This document shows, piece by piece, positions 56,959 to 64,000 of a DNA stretch of 64,000 nt. Made by a program: the position numbers and the translations under genes. This DNA comes from Synechococcus sp. CB0101 (lineage in GTDB: Bacteria; Cyanobacteriota; Cyanobacteriia; PCC-6307; Cyanobiaceae): contig NZ_CP039373.1 in assembly GCF_000179235.2 (NCBI RefSeq), positions 1,829,860-1,893,859 of the forward strand. The letters are read 5' to 3'. Under the pieces are notes generated by a model. That model was not told where the DNA came from. It ran no database searches and saw only the letters and a program-made list of their open reading frames with translations. Every line of letters begins with the position of its first letter. The first letter of the stretch is position 1.

Positions 56959-57570
56959 TTGATCAGTGGCCTCCGCCGCCAGCCGTTGCTGGCGGTGCTT
57001 AGGCCTCAATCCCTCCAACAGGCTCGCCTGCAGCTCCAGCAGCTGCACCAGGCGGGCCTTTGCCATGCGGAGTTGGCGGTGGATCCCACGCCGGCGTGGG
57101 TGGCGATGGCGCGCGAGTTGGTGAGCAACTTCCCCGAGCTGCGCTTGGGAGCAGCATCCGTGCGCTGCTCGGCTGGCCTGGAGGCGGCTCTGCAGGCCGG
57201 CCTTGGCTACGTGGTGTCGCCGATCCTCGATCGTGCCCTGCTGGACCAAGCGGCGGCGGCGGCGATCACCCTGGTGCCCGGTGTTTTCAGTCCCACCGAA
57301 ATCGCCGCGGCAGTGCGTTGGGGCGCACCGGCGGTGAAGCTCTATCCGGCTGTGAGCCTTGGACCTGGCTATTGGCGCTCCCTGGCGGGGCCGTTGCGGC
57401 CATTGCCCTTTTGTATTGCAGCCGGAGGCCTCGCGCCTGGTGATGCCAGCGCTTGGTATGCCGCCGGTGTGGATGCCCTGGCGCTGGGGAGCTGCCTGTT
57501 TGATGGCGCCCAGCTCGATCCAGCCCTGAGCCAGCTTGTTGTCAACCTGAGATCAAAGTGCTACTCCTGA
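56959..57570 (+). CDS. KDPG/KHG aldolase-like protein
   Basis: 203 residues from TTG 56959. The TIM-barrel of Eda is visible: QPLLAVLRPQ at strand 1, CHAELAV with the equivalent of the catalytic Glu, FPELRLGAASV, VSPILDRALL, TLVPGVFSPTEIAAAVRWGA and the Schiff-base Lys in AVKLYPAVSLG. The Arg that follows the Glu in E. coli Eda (in VTLRT) is absent here (AVDPT), so substrate use may differ. It may serve the Entner-Doudoroff pathway reported in cyanobacteria. It starts 10 bp after ftsH. Confidence 0.8.
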   Translation: MISGLRRQPLLAVLRPQSLQQARLQLQQLHQAGLCHAELAVDPTPAWVAMARELVSNFPELRLGAASVRCSAGLEAALQAGLGYVVSPILDRALLDQAAAAAITLVPGVFSPTEIAAAVRWGAPAVKLYPAVSLGPGYWRSLAGPLRPLPFCIAAGGLAPGDASAWYAAGVDALALGSCLFDGAQLDPALSQLVVNLRSKCYS

Positions 57571-57589
57571 GATAGACGATGTTGTCTGT

Positions 57590-58204
57590 ATGTCTCAGCT
57601 CACGATCAAGCTCAGCGACAAGGCCGATGCCCTGATCGCTCAGCTTCAGAAGGAGATCTTCAATCGCCGCCGTAAGAAGGTGTCGGCCTCCGGCGTGGTG
57701 GAGACCTTGGTGGAGAGCGGCGCCAAATCGCAATCCGATAAGCGCTTCGCCACCTCCTGGAAGAACCTGATCAGCGACATCGAAAAGGCGGCCAAGCTCG
57801 CCAATGCCCACGGCAGCAAGCCCGCCAATCTCAGCGATGCGGAATGGGCCATGGTGCTCAGCCACCGCGCCCGCTCCGGTAGCCCCAAGGCGGCCGCAAA
57901 ACCAGCTGCCAAAGCCAGCCGCCGCACCGCCGCGGCTACGCCAGCGACCGCCAAGGCTGCGCCTGCCCGCAAAGCAGCCGCGAAGCCCGCTGCCAAACCA
58001 GCGGCGAAGGCCAAGCCCAAGCCCGCCAAGGCTGCCCGTAACCCGGTGAAGAAGGCCGCTGTCAAAGCGGTGCCCAAAGCCAAGGCCGTGGCCGGCGGCT
58101 CCTCGGTGGCACGCCGCATGGCGAAGGCGGTGAGTCGTTTGAGTGCTGCATCGCCTGCAGCGCCCAGCAGCAATGGAGTCGCTCAGCTCACACCGGTGAG
58201 CTGA
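57590..58204 (+). CDS. Histone H1-like protein with Lys/Ala-rich tail
   Basis: 204 residues. The N-terminal 100 residues form a folded domain (MSQLTIKLSDKADALIAQLQ, RRRKKVSASGVVETLVESGA, LSDAEWAMVLSHRAR). The remainder is a low-complexity AK/P-rich tail (KPAAKPAAKAKPKPAKAARN) like eukaryotic or bacterial H1-type proteins. A DNA-compacting role is likely by composition. The start strand and VVETLVESGAKS recall ribbon-helix-helix folds. aroC is convergent, 23 bp away. Confidence 0.7.
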   Translation: MSQLTIKLSDKADALIAQLQKEIFNRRRKKVSASGVVETLVESGAKSQSDKRFATSWKNLISDIEKAAKLANAHGSKPANLSDAEWAMVLSHRARSGSPKAAAKPAAKASRRTAAATPATAKAAPARKAAAKPAAKPAAKAKPKPAKAARNPVKKAAVKAVPKAKAVAGGSSVARRMAKAVSRLSAASPAAPSSNGVAQLTPVS

Positions 58205-58227
58205 GCTCCAACAAGCTCAGTGGTGGA

Positions 58228-59316
58228 TCACCACAGGCTGCACTGACCCTGTTGGCGCAGCAGGTGATCCGCCAGCACCAACGCCACCATCGCCTCCACC
58301 ATCGGCACGGCCCGCGGCAGCACGCAGGGGTCGTGGCGGCCTTTGGCTTCCAGGGTGGTGGCTTCGCCGCGGTCGTTGATCGTTTGCTGAGCCTTGCGGA
58401 TCGTGGCGGTTGGCTTGAACGCCACCCGGATCACGATCGGCTCGCCGTTGCTGATGCCGCCCTGAATGCCGCCTGAATTGTTGGTGGCGGTGTGCAGGGA
58501 GCCATCGCCGGTGGGCAGGAAGGCGTCGTTGTGCTCGCTGCCTTTCTGCAGCGTGCCCTCAAAGCCGGAGCCGATCTCAAAGCCCTTGGTGGCCGGCAGC
58601 GACATCACCGCCTTGGCCAGATCGGCTTCCAGCTTGTCGAATACGGGCATGCCGAGCCCCACGGGGGCCTGACGCACCACGCACTCGATCACGCCGCCGC
58701 AGGAATCGCCATCGCGGCCGATCGCCTCGATCCGCTCGATCATTTGCTCCGCCATCGCGGCATCCGGGCAGCGCACGATGTTGGCCTCCACATCGTCGAG
58801 TTGCACCGAGCTTGGATCGATCGTGGCTTCCAGGGTGTGAATGCGCTTCACCCAGGCGATCACCTCGGTGCCATTGGCCTTTGCCAGTAGCTGTTTGGCA
58901 ATCGCACCGGCGGCAACACGGCCGATCGTTTCCCGGGCGGAGGCGCGGCCACCGCCACTGCGCGCCTGGATGCCGTATTTGGCCTGATAGGTCGCGTCAG
59001 CGTGGGAGGGGCGGAAGGCCACCTCCATCTCCTTGTAGTCCTGGGGCCGTTGATCCTTGTTGCGCACCACCATGGCGATTGGGGTGCCGAGGGTCACGCC
59101 GTCGAGCAGCCCGCTGAGGATCTCAACGCGGTCGTCTTCTTTGCGAGGGGTGGTGATCTTGCTCTGTCCGGGTTTGCGCCGGTCCAGTTCCGCCTGAATC
59201 GCCTCGAGATCGAGCTCAAGCCTTGGAGGGCAGCCATCCACGATCACACCCACCCCGCCGCCGTGGGATTCACCGAAGGTGCTGATGCGGAAGAGATCGC
59301 CGAAGCTGCTGCCCAT
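58228..59316 (-). CDS. aroC: Chorismate synthase
   Basis: ATG 59316 gives 362 residues. Signatures: [60 protein letters not shown] and [20 protein letters not shown]. AroC makes chorismate from EPSP using reduced FMN. The open frame continues 41 codons upstream without homology. Confidence 0.95.
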   Translation of the reverse strand: MGSSFGDLFRISTFGESHGGGVGVIVDGCPPRLELDLEAIQAELDRRKPGQSKITTPRKEDDRVEILSGLLDGVTLGTPIAMVVRNKDQRPQDYKEMEVAFRPSHADATYQAKYGIQARSGGGRASARETIGRVAAGAIAKQLLAKANGTEVIAWVKRIHTLEATIDPSSVQLDDVEANIVRCPDAAMAEQMIERIEAIGRDGDSCGGVIECVVRQAPVGLGMPVFDKLEADLAKAVMSLPATKGFEIGSGFEGTLQKGSEHNDAFLPTGDGSLHTATNNSGGIQGGISNGEPIVIRVAFKPTATIRKAQQTINDRGEATTLEAKGRHDPCVLPRAVPMVEAMVALVLADHLLRQQGQCSLW

Positions 59317-59357
59317 GGGCTGAATGCGCTGCAGCGAGCCTACAAACTGGGCTCTGA

Positions 59358-60029
59358 TTGAAGCCTGACGCGCCGGTGAGGAAAGAGGAGCGGGCAGCCC
59401 TGATCTTGCAGCGCCTGGAGGAGCATTACCCCACCACACCGGTGCCGCTGGATCACAGCGATGCCTTCACCTTGTTGATTGCGGTGCTGCTCAGCGCCCA
59501 ATGCACCGACAAGAAGGTGAATGAGGTCACGCCTGCCTTGTTTGCGGCAGGCCCTACGCCCCAGGCCATGGCGGCTTTGCCGGAAGCCACGATCCTCGGC
59601 CATATCCGCCAACTGGGTCTGGCCAAGACCAAGGCCCGCAATGTGAAGCGGTTGGCTGAGTTGTTGTTGGAGCGCCACGGCGGCGACGTGCCGGCCAGCT
59701 TTCAAGCCTTGGAAGCGTTGCCGGGTGTCGGCCATAAAACGGCATCGGTGGTGATGGCGCAGGCCTTCGGCGTTCCTGCCTTTCCGGTCGACACCCATAT
59801 CCATCGCCTGGCGCAGCGTTGGGGGCTCAGCAGTGGTGTGAGTGTGACCCGCACAGAAACCGATCTCAAGCGCTTGTTTCCCAAGCACGCCTGGAACAAG
59901 TTGCATCTGCAGATCATTTTTTATGGCCGCGAGTTCTGCACCGCACGCGGCTGTGATGGAACGGTGTGTCCGCTATGCCGTGAGTTGTATCCCAAGCGCC
60001 GCAAGCCGGTGGCTTGGATCAAAGCCTGA
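59358..60029 (+). CDS. nth: Endonuclease III
   Basis: 223 residues from TTG 59358 (GTG 59376 is an alternative). HhH motif [20 protein letters not shown] with catalytic Lys, and Asp in [13 protein letters not shown]. It removes oxidised pyrimidines. Four cysteines occur near the C-terminus as [14 protein letters not shown], spacing C-X4-C-X4-C-X2-C instead of the classic C-X6-C-X2-C-X5-C, so the iron-sulfur cluster ligation may be altered. It diverges from aroC. Confidence 0.92.
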   Translation: MKPDAPVRKEERAALILQRLEEHYPTTPVPLDHSDAFTLLIAVLLSAQCTDKKVNEVTPALFAAGPTPQAMAALPEATILGHIRQLGLAKTKARNVKRLAELLLERHGGDVPASFQALEALPGVGHKTASVVMAQAFGVPAFPVDTHIHRLAQRWGLSSGVSVTRTETDLKRLFPKHAWNKLHLQIIFYGREFCTARGCDGTVCPLCRELYPKRRKPVAWIKA

Positions 60030-60072
60030 CTCGTTGAGCTGCGCCTCCTCCCGAGCCCGGCACCAAGACAAC

Positions 60073-60099
60073 AAAAAGCCCCCGCTTGCGCGGGGGCTT
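60073..60099 (-). terminator. Rho-independent terminator of psbA
   Basis: AAGCCCCCGC (60076-60085), TTGC loop, GCGGGGGCTT (60090-60099); on the minus strand it is followed by a T run (60073-60077 as A). A second small hairpin GGTTCAA/TTGAACC lies between it and psbA (about 60103-60122). Confidence 0.85.
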
Positions 60100-60137
60100 C
60101 TGGTTCAACCGTGATTGAACCGTTTTGAGGATCAACC

Positions 60138-61217
60138 TCAGCCGATGGCGGGGGCAGTCAGAGCCACGGGGGTGGCTTCTGCAGCAGCCAGGTCGAGGGG
60201 GAAGTTGTGAGCGTTGCGCTCGTGCATCACTTCCATACCCAGGTTGGCGCGGTTCAGCACGTCGGCCCAGGTGTTCAGCACACGACCCTGGGAATCCAGG
60301 ATCGACTGGTTGAAGTTGAAGCCGTTCAGGTTGAACGCCATGGTGCTCACGCCCAGGGCGGTGAACCAGATGCCGACCACAGGCCAGGCAGCCAGGAAGA
60401 AGTGCAAGCTGCGGCTGTTGTTGAAGCTGGCGTATTGGAAGATCAGGCGACCGAAGTAACCGTGGGCAGCCACGATGTTGTAGGTCTCTTCCTCTTGGCC
60501 GAACTTGTAGCCGTAGTTCTGGGACTCGCTCTCGGTGGTTTCACGCACCAGGGAGGAGGTCACCAGGGAGCCGTGCATGGCGGAGAACAGGCTGCCGCCG
60601 AACACACCAGCCACACCAAGCATGTGGAAGGGGTGCATCAGGATGTTGTGCTCAGCCTGGAACACCAGCATGTAGTTGAAGGTGCCGCTGATACCCAGGG
60701 GCATGGCGTCCGAGAAGGAGCCCTGACCGAAGGGATACACAAGGAACACAGCAGAGGCTGCGGCCACGGGTGCGCTGTAAGCAACGCAGATCCAGGGGCG
60801 CATGCCCAGGCGGTAGGAGAGTTCCCACTCACGTCCCATGTAGGCGTAGATGCCGATGAGGAAGTGGAAAACCACCAGCTGGAAAGGACCGCCGTTGTAC
60901 AGCCACTCGTCGAGGCTGGCGGCTTCCCAGATGGGATAGAAGTGCAGACCAATGGCGTTGCTGCTGGGGATCACAGCGCCAGAGATGATGTTGTTGCCGT
61001 ACAGCAGGGAGCCGGCAACGGGCTCACGGATGCCGTCGATATCAACCGGGGGAGCGGCGATAAAGGCAACGATGAAGCAGATGGTGGCGGCCAGCAGGCA
61101 GGGAATCATCAGAACGCCGAACCAACCCACGTAGAGGCGGTTGTCGGTGCTGGTGACCCACTCGCAGAACTGGTTCCACGCAGAAGCGCCTTGGCGCTGC
61201 TGGATGGTGGTGGTCAT
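60138..61217 (-). CDS. psbA: Photosystem II D1 protein, Glu130 form
   Basis: 359 residues. Conserved parts include [60 protein letters not shown] and the processed C-terminus after NFPLDLAA. Residue 130 is Glu, which marks the high-light D1:2 type; the Gln130 form is D1:1. D1 binds P680, pheophytin, Q_B and the Mn cluster ligands. A terminator follows. The 186 bp upstream to cofG contain only a weak promoter guess (TACATT at the -10 place). Confidence 0.98.
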   Translation of the reverse strand: MTTTIQQRQGASAWNQFCEWVTSTDNRLYVGWFGVLMIPCLLAATICFIVAFIAAPPVDIDGIREPVAGSLLYGNNIISGAVIPSSNAIGLHFYPIWEAASLDEWLYNGGPFQLVVFHFLIGIYAYMGREWELSYRLGMRPWICVAYSAPVAAASAVFLVYPFGQGSFSDAMPLGISGTFNYMLVFQAEHNILMHPFHMLGVAGVFGGSLFSAMHGSLVTSSLVRETTESESQNYGYKFGQEEETYNIVAAHGYFGRLIFQYASFNNSRSLHFFLAAWPVVGIWFTALGVSTMAFNLNGFNFNQSILDSQGRVLNTWADVLNRANLGMEVMHERNAHNFPLDLAAAEATPVALTAPAIG

Positions 61218-61403
61218 GAGTACGGGATACGTAGTGCTCAGCAGCCAAGCCCGAATGGACTCGTTGTTGAGCGGGAAGGAAGGACAGGCCGGAAACCCGC
61301 CCTGCCACAGATGAATGTAACGGATGTTTGCGCCGTGTGACGCCCGCTTAAGGCTCGAGCTGGCGGGTTCGGCCAGCAGTGGTGCTTATCTCAAGGATCA
61401 GCT

Positions 61404-62399
61404 GTGCTTGTGACCCCAGTGACGGCAGGCGATTTGGTGACTTGGAGTCCCAGCGTCACCCTGGTGCCCACCCATGGCTGCTTCAACGCCTGCGACTACT
61501 GCAGCTTCCGGGTTCCCCTCGATCAGGCCGTGCCCCTGGGGCTGCCGGAGGCCAAGGAACAGTTGATGGCGCGCCCGTCGGCAGCTGAGGTGTTGCTCCT
61601 CAGCGGTGAGGTCCCTCCCGATTCCCCCACGCGGAAGGCCTGGTTCGCGCGCTTGCGCCAGCTCAGCCGTTTGGCCCTCGCCCGTGGGCGCTTGCCGCAC
61701 ACCAACGCCGGGCCCCTCTCGCGCCACGAAATGGCAGCCCTGGCCCGTCTCAATCCTTCGATGGGGTTGATGCTCGAAGGGGTAGGCCCCGCCTACGACG
61801 CCTTGCACCGCCGCGCTCCCAGCAAAACCCTGGCGATGCGGCTGGGGCAGTTGGAGCAGGCCGGCCGGTTGGGGGTGCCCTTCACCACTGGCTTGTTGCT
61901 TGGTGTCGGCGAAACGATGGCGGACCGTTCCCGCGCGTTGGAGTTGCTGGCGGTTTTGCAGCGGCGCTGGGGGCATCTCCAAGAGGTGATCCTTCAGCCC
62001 TGGCGGCCGGATGGCGAGGCTGCCAGACCCCTCAGTGCCCTGGAGCAGCGCGATCTCCTGGAGGTGATTGCCATGGCGCGGGAGCTCTTGCCGCCCGAGG
62101 TTCATCTGCAGACCCCTCCCAATCTCTGGCCCCTCGCCCAGTTGCCTGCGGCACTCGAAGCAGGCATCAACGATCTCGGCGGGATCGACTGCGTGGATGT
62201 GATCAATCCGGCCTATCCGCAGCCCACCCCCGAGGTGTTGCGGCAGCTGCTCGCTCCCTTGGGTTGGCGGCTCGAGCCCCGCACCTGCGTGCATCACCAT
62301 TGGTGGCCCCTGCTGCCTTCCGCCCTGAAACGGCACGTGGAGCAGTGTGCGCGCTTGTTAGCGTCCGATCCGGCCCAGGCCCACGCGCCCCACACCTGA
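61404..62399 (+). CDS. cofG: FO synthase subunit 1 (CofG), radical SAM
   Basis: 331 residues from GTG 61404. The radical SAM cluster motif is CFNACDYCSF (C-X3-C-X2-C), with SGEVPPDSPTRKAWF, HTNAGPLSRHEMA, GLMLEGVG and LQTPPNLWPLAQLPAALEAG, as in CofG. With CofH it makes the deazaflavin FO, antenna of cyanobacterial DNA photolyases. No cofH is in the window. The radical SAM gene downstream is 6 bp away. Confidence 0.9.
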   Translation: MLVTPVTAGDLVTWSPSVTLVPTHGCFNACDYCSFRVPLDQAVPLGLPEAKEQLMARPSAAEVLLLSGEVPPDSPTRKAWFARLRQLSRLALARGRLPHTNAGPLSRHEMAALARLNPSMGLMLEGVGPAYDALHRRAPSKTLAMRLGQLEQAGRLGVPFTTGLLLGVGETMADRSRALELLAVLQRRWGHLQEVILQPWRPDGEAARPLSALEQRDLLEVIAMARELLPPEVHLQTPPNLWPLAQLPAALEAGINDLGGIDCVDVINPAYPQPTPEVLRQLLAPLGWRLEPRTCVHHHWWPLLPSALKRHVEQCARLLASDPAQAHAPHT

Positions 62400-62405
62400 C
62401 TGCCA

Positions 62406-63992
62406 GTGCGACACGCCTCCCTGGAGGAACAGCGGGTGCTGCTGGTGCGCCTGCCTTGTAACCCCATCTTTCCGATCGGCCCCGTTTACCTGGCCGATCA
62501 CATCCACAAACAATTTCCCCAGGTTGAGCAGCGCCTGCTCGATCTGGCGGCGGTTCCGCTTCTGGATGTGGACGCTGTGCTGCGCGAGCAGATCGAACGG
62601 TTTGAGCCTTCGCTGCTGGTGTTCTCCTGGCGCGATATCCAGATTTATGCCCCGGTGGATGGGCGCGGCGGCAATCCGCTCCAGAACTCCTTTGAGGTGT
62701 TCTATGCCCGCAATCCGCTGAAGCGTTTGCGCGGTGCCATCGGTGGACTGCGCCTGATGGGCTCCTTCTACGGCGAACTGTGGCGCAATCTGCGCTTGGT
62801 GCGCCGAGGCCTGCGGGCCGCACGCCGCTTCCAGCCTGAGGCCCGTGCCGTGCTCGGCGGTGGCGCCGTGAGTGTGTTTTACGAGCAGCTGGGTCGCCAA
62901 TTACCCCGCGGCACCGTGGTGTCGGTGGGGGAAGGGGAGCCGCTGCTGGAGAAGCTGATTCGCGGCGAATCCTTGGAGGGTGAGCGCTGCTTCATCGCTG
63001 GCGCGGAGCCCAGGCCCGGGCTGATCCACGAGCAGCCGGCCGGCATGGAGAAAACTGCCTGCGATTACAGCTATATCGCCTCAATTTGGCCCCAGCTCGA
63101 CTGGTATCTCGACGGCGGCGACTTCTACGTGGGCGTGCAGACCAAGCGCGGCTGTCCTCATAACTGTTGTTACTGCGTGTACACCGTGGTGGAAGGCAAG
63201 GCGGTGCGCGTGAACCCCGTGGAGGAGGTGATCGCCGAGATGCGTCAGCTCTACGCCAAGGGGGTGCGGGGCTTCTGGTTCACCGACGCGCAGTTCATCC
63301 CGGCTCGCCGCTACATCGAAGACGCCAAGGAGCTGCTGCGGGCGATCCAGGCCCAGGGCTGGAGCGACATCCGCTGGGCTGCCTACATCCGTGCCGACAA
63401 CCTCGACGCCGAGTTGGCGGAGCTGATGGTGGCCACGGGGATGGATTACTTCGAGATCGGCATCACCTCCGGCTCCCAGGAGCTCGTGCGCAAGATGCGC
63501 ATGGGCTACAACCTGCGCACCGTGCTGGAGAACTGCCGCCTGTTGGCCCGGGCTGGTTTCCGAGAGCACGTGTCGGTCAACTACTCGTTCAACGTGATCG
63601 ACGAGCGTCCGGAGACGATTCGCCAGACGGTGGCGTACCACCGCGAGCTGGAGCGCATTTTCGGAGCCGACAAGGTGGAGCCGGCGATCTTTTTCATTGG
63701 CCTCCAGCCCCATACCCACCTGGAGCAGTACGGCTTCGATCAGGGTCTGATCAAGCCGGGCTACAACCCGATGAGCATGCTCCCCTGGACCGCCCGCCAG
63801 CTGCTCTGGAATCCCGAGCCCATGGGCAGCACCTTCGGTCGCATCTGCCTGGAGGCGTTTGAGCGCAACCCCGCCGATTTCGGGCGCACGGTGATGGATC
63901 TGCTCGAGCGCGATTACGGCATCGCCCCCCTGGAGGAGGCGTTGCATGCTCCGGTGGAGGGCCGGCGCGCCTTGGCGACCGCCACCCGCTGA
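62406..63992 (+). CDS. B12-binding-type radical SAM protein, PSII high-light acclimation family
   Basis: 528 residues from GTG 62406. The N-terminal 200 residues have the Rossmann-like part (RVLLVRLPCNPIFPIGPVYL, LLVFSWRDIQIYAP, ARAVLGGGAVSVF). The radical SAM domain has CPHNCCYC (C-X3-C-X2-C), FWFTDAQFIPARRYIEDAKE and MDYFEIGITSGSQELVRKMR. I recognise it as the family named for photosystem II high-light acclimation in picocyanobacteria; the substrate is unknown. It follows cofG by 6 bp and ends 8 bp before the window end. Confidence 0.85.
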   Translation: MRHASLEEQRVLLVRLPCNPIFPIGPVYLADHIHKQFPQVEQRLLDLAAVPLLDVDAVLREQIERFEPSLLVFSWRDIQIYAPVDGRGGNPLQNSFEVFYARNPLKRLRGAIGGLRLMGSFYGELWRNLRLVRRGLRAARRFQPEARAVLGGGAVSVFYEQLGRQLPRGTVVSVGEGEPLLEKLIRGESLEGERCFIAGAEPRPGLIHEQPAGMEKTACDYSYIASIWPQLDWYLDGGDFYVGVQTKRGCPHNCCYCVYTVVEGKAVRVNPVEEVIAEMRQLYAKGVRGFWFTDAQFIPARRYIEDAKELLRAIQAQGWSDIRWAAYIRADNLDAELAELMVATGMDYFEIGITSGSQELVRKMRMGYNLRTVLENCRLLARAGFREHVSVNYSFNVIDERPETIRQTVAYHRELERIFGADKVEPAIFFIGLQPHTHLEQYGFDQGLIKPGYNPMSMLPWTARQLLWNPEPMGSTFGRICLEAFERNPADFGRTVMDLLERDYGIAPLEEALHAPVEGRRALATATR

Positions 63993-64000
63993 TTAGCTCT

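Noticed and set aside
60207-61340. 377-residue plus-strand frame
   Set aside because: Exactly antisense to psbA. Val/Gly/His-rich reading is the mirror of conserved D1 codons.
61398-62336. 312-residue minus-strand frame
   Set aside because: Antisense to cofG; no domain.

Overview
The window is a chromosome segment of a high-GC picocyanobacterium of the Synechococcus/Cyanobium group. Evidence: photosystem II genes psbI, psbN, psbH, psbO and psbA (D1 with Glu130), the nitrogen regulator ntcA, beta-carotene hydroxylase crtR, an IctB-type membrane protein, the DUF3769 outer-membrane protein, several families found only in cyanobacteria (DUF3084, DUF3146, DUF3177, DUF2555, Ycf20), CofG, and a radical SAM protein of the PSII high-light-acclimation type. 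Gene order is compact, with many 4-bp or convergent overlaps. Species cannot be fixed from sequence alone.

Layout. 1-34.9 kb is core genome: cinA-leuC-leuD, a pentapeptide-repeat protein, an LptD/OstA-like protein, psbI, a GH38 alpha-mannosidase, psbN/psbH-tatA-pth, DUF3084 and ntcA (with a well-formed NtcA-type promoter), rph, a CobO-like protein with an eroded P-loop, dcd, thyX, an anchored thioredoxin, an NIL-ferredoxin, a lytic transglycosylase, glmM, a GlcNAc-kinase-like ATPase, ictB, trmB, a FIST protein, ileS, tRNA-Leu(UAG), crtR, gatC and a creatininase-like amidohydrolase. 48.4-64 kb is core again: mpg 3' part, pyrB, ycf20, tRNA-Ala(CGC), DUF2555-coaBC, psbO, sat, ftsH, an Eda-like aldolase, a histone-H1-like protein, aroC, nth, psbA, cofG and the radical SAM protein.

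Between them, 34.9-48.6 kb, the gene mpg (3-methyladenine DNA glycosylase) has been split by two related integrative elements in tandem. Three copies of the mpg 5' half are present (about 34911-35200, 42051-42358, 48264-48564). Only the last is joined to the 3' half. Each element (E1 about 7.2 kb, E2 about 6.2 kb) has the same plan: left end with a conserved T-rich block and paired GGCTAC repeats, a tyrosine integrase, a convergent gene for a zinc-ribbon protein resembling the N-terminal domain of phage T4-type primase gp61, a divergent control region with consensus sigma-70 promoters and repeated AACCTTGTA-type operators, two tiny overlapping genes, then variable cargo, and a replacement mpg 5' half at the right end. 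E1's integrase is broken by an IS3-family element and its cargo is a set of unrecognised small proteins. E2's integrase is intact and its cargo is a C5-cytosine methyltransferase with a convergent putative restriction endonuclease plus one unknown acidic protein.

The tandem mpg-targeting elements, their phage-like switch region and their truncated-primase gene are the most interesting content. They look like small satellite-like or defence-carrying islands, with no virion genes visible. That interpretation is inference; the repeats, the broken genes, the promoters and the shared gene plan are directly visible.
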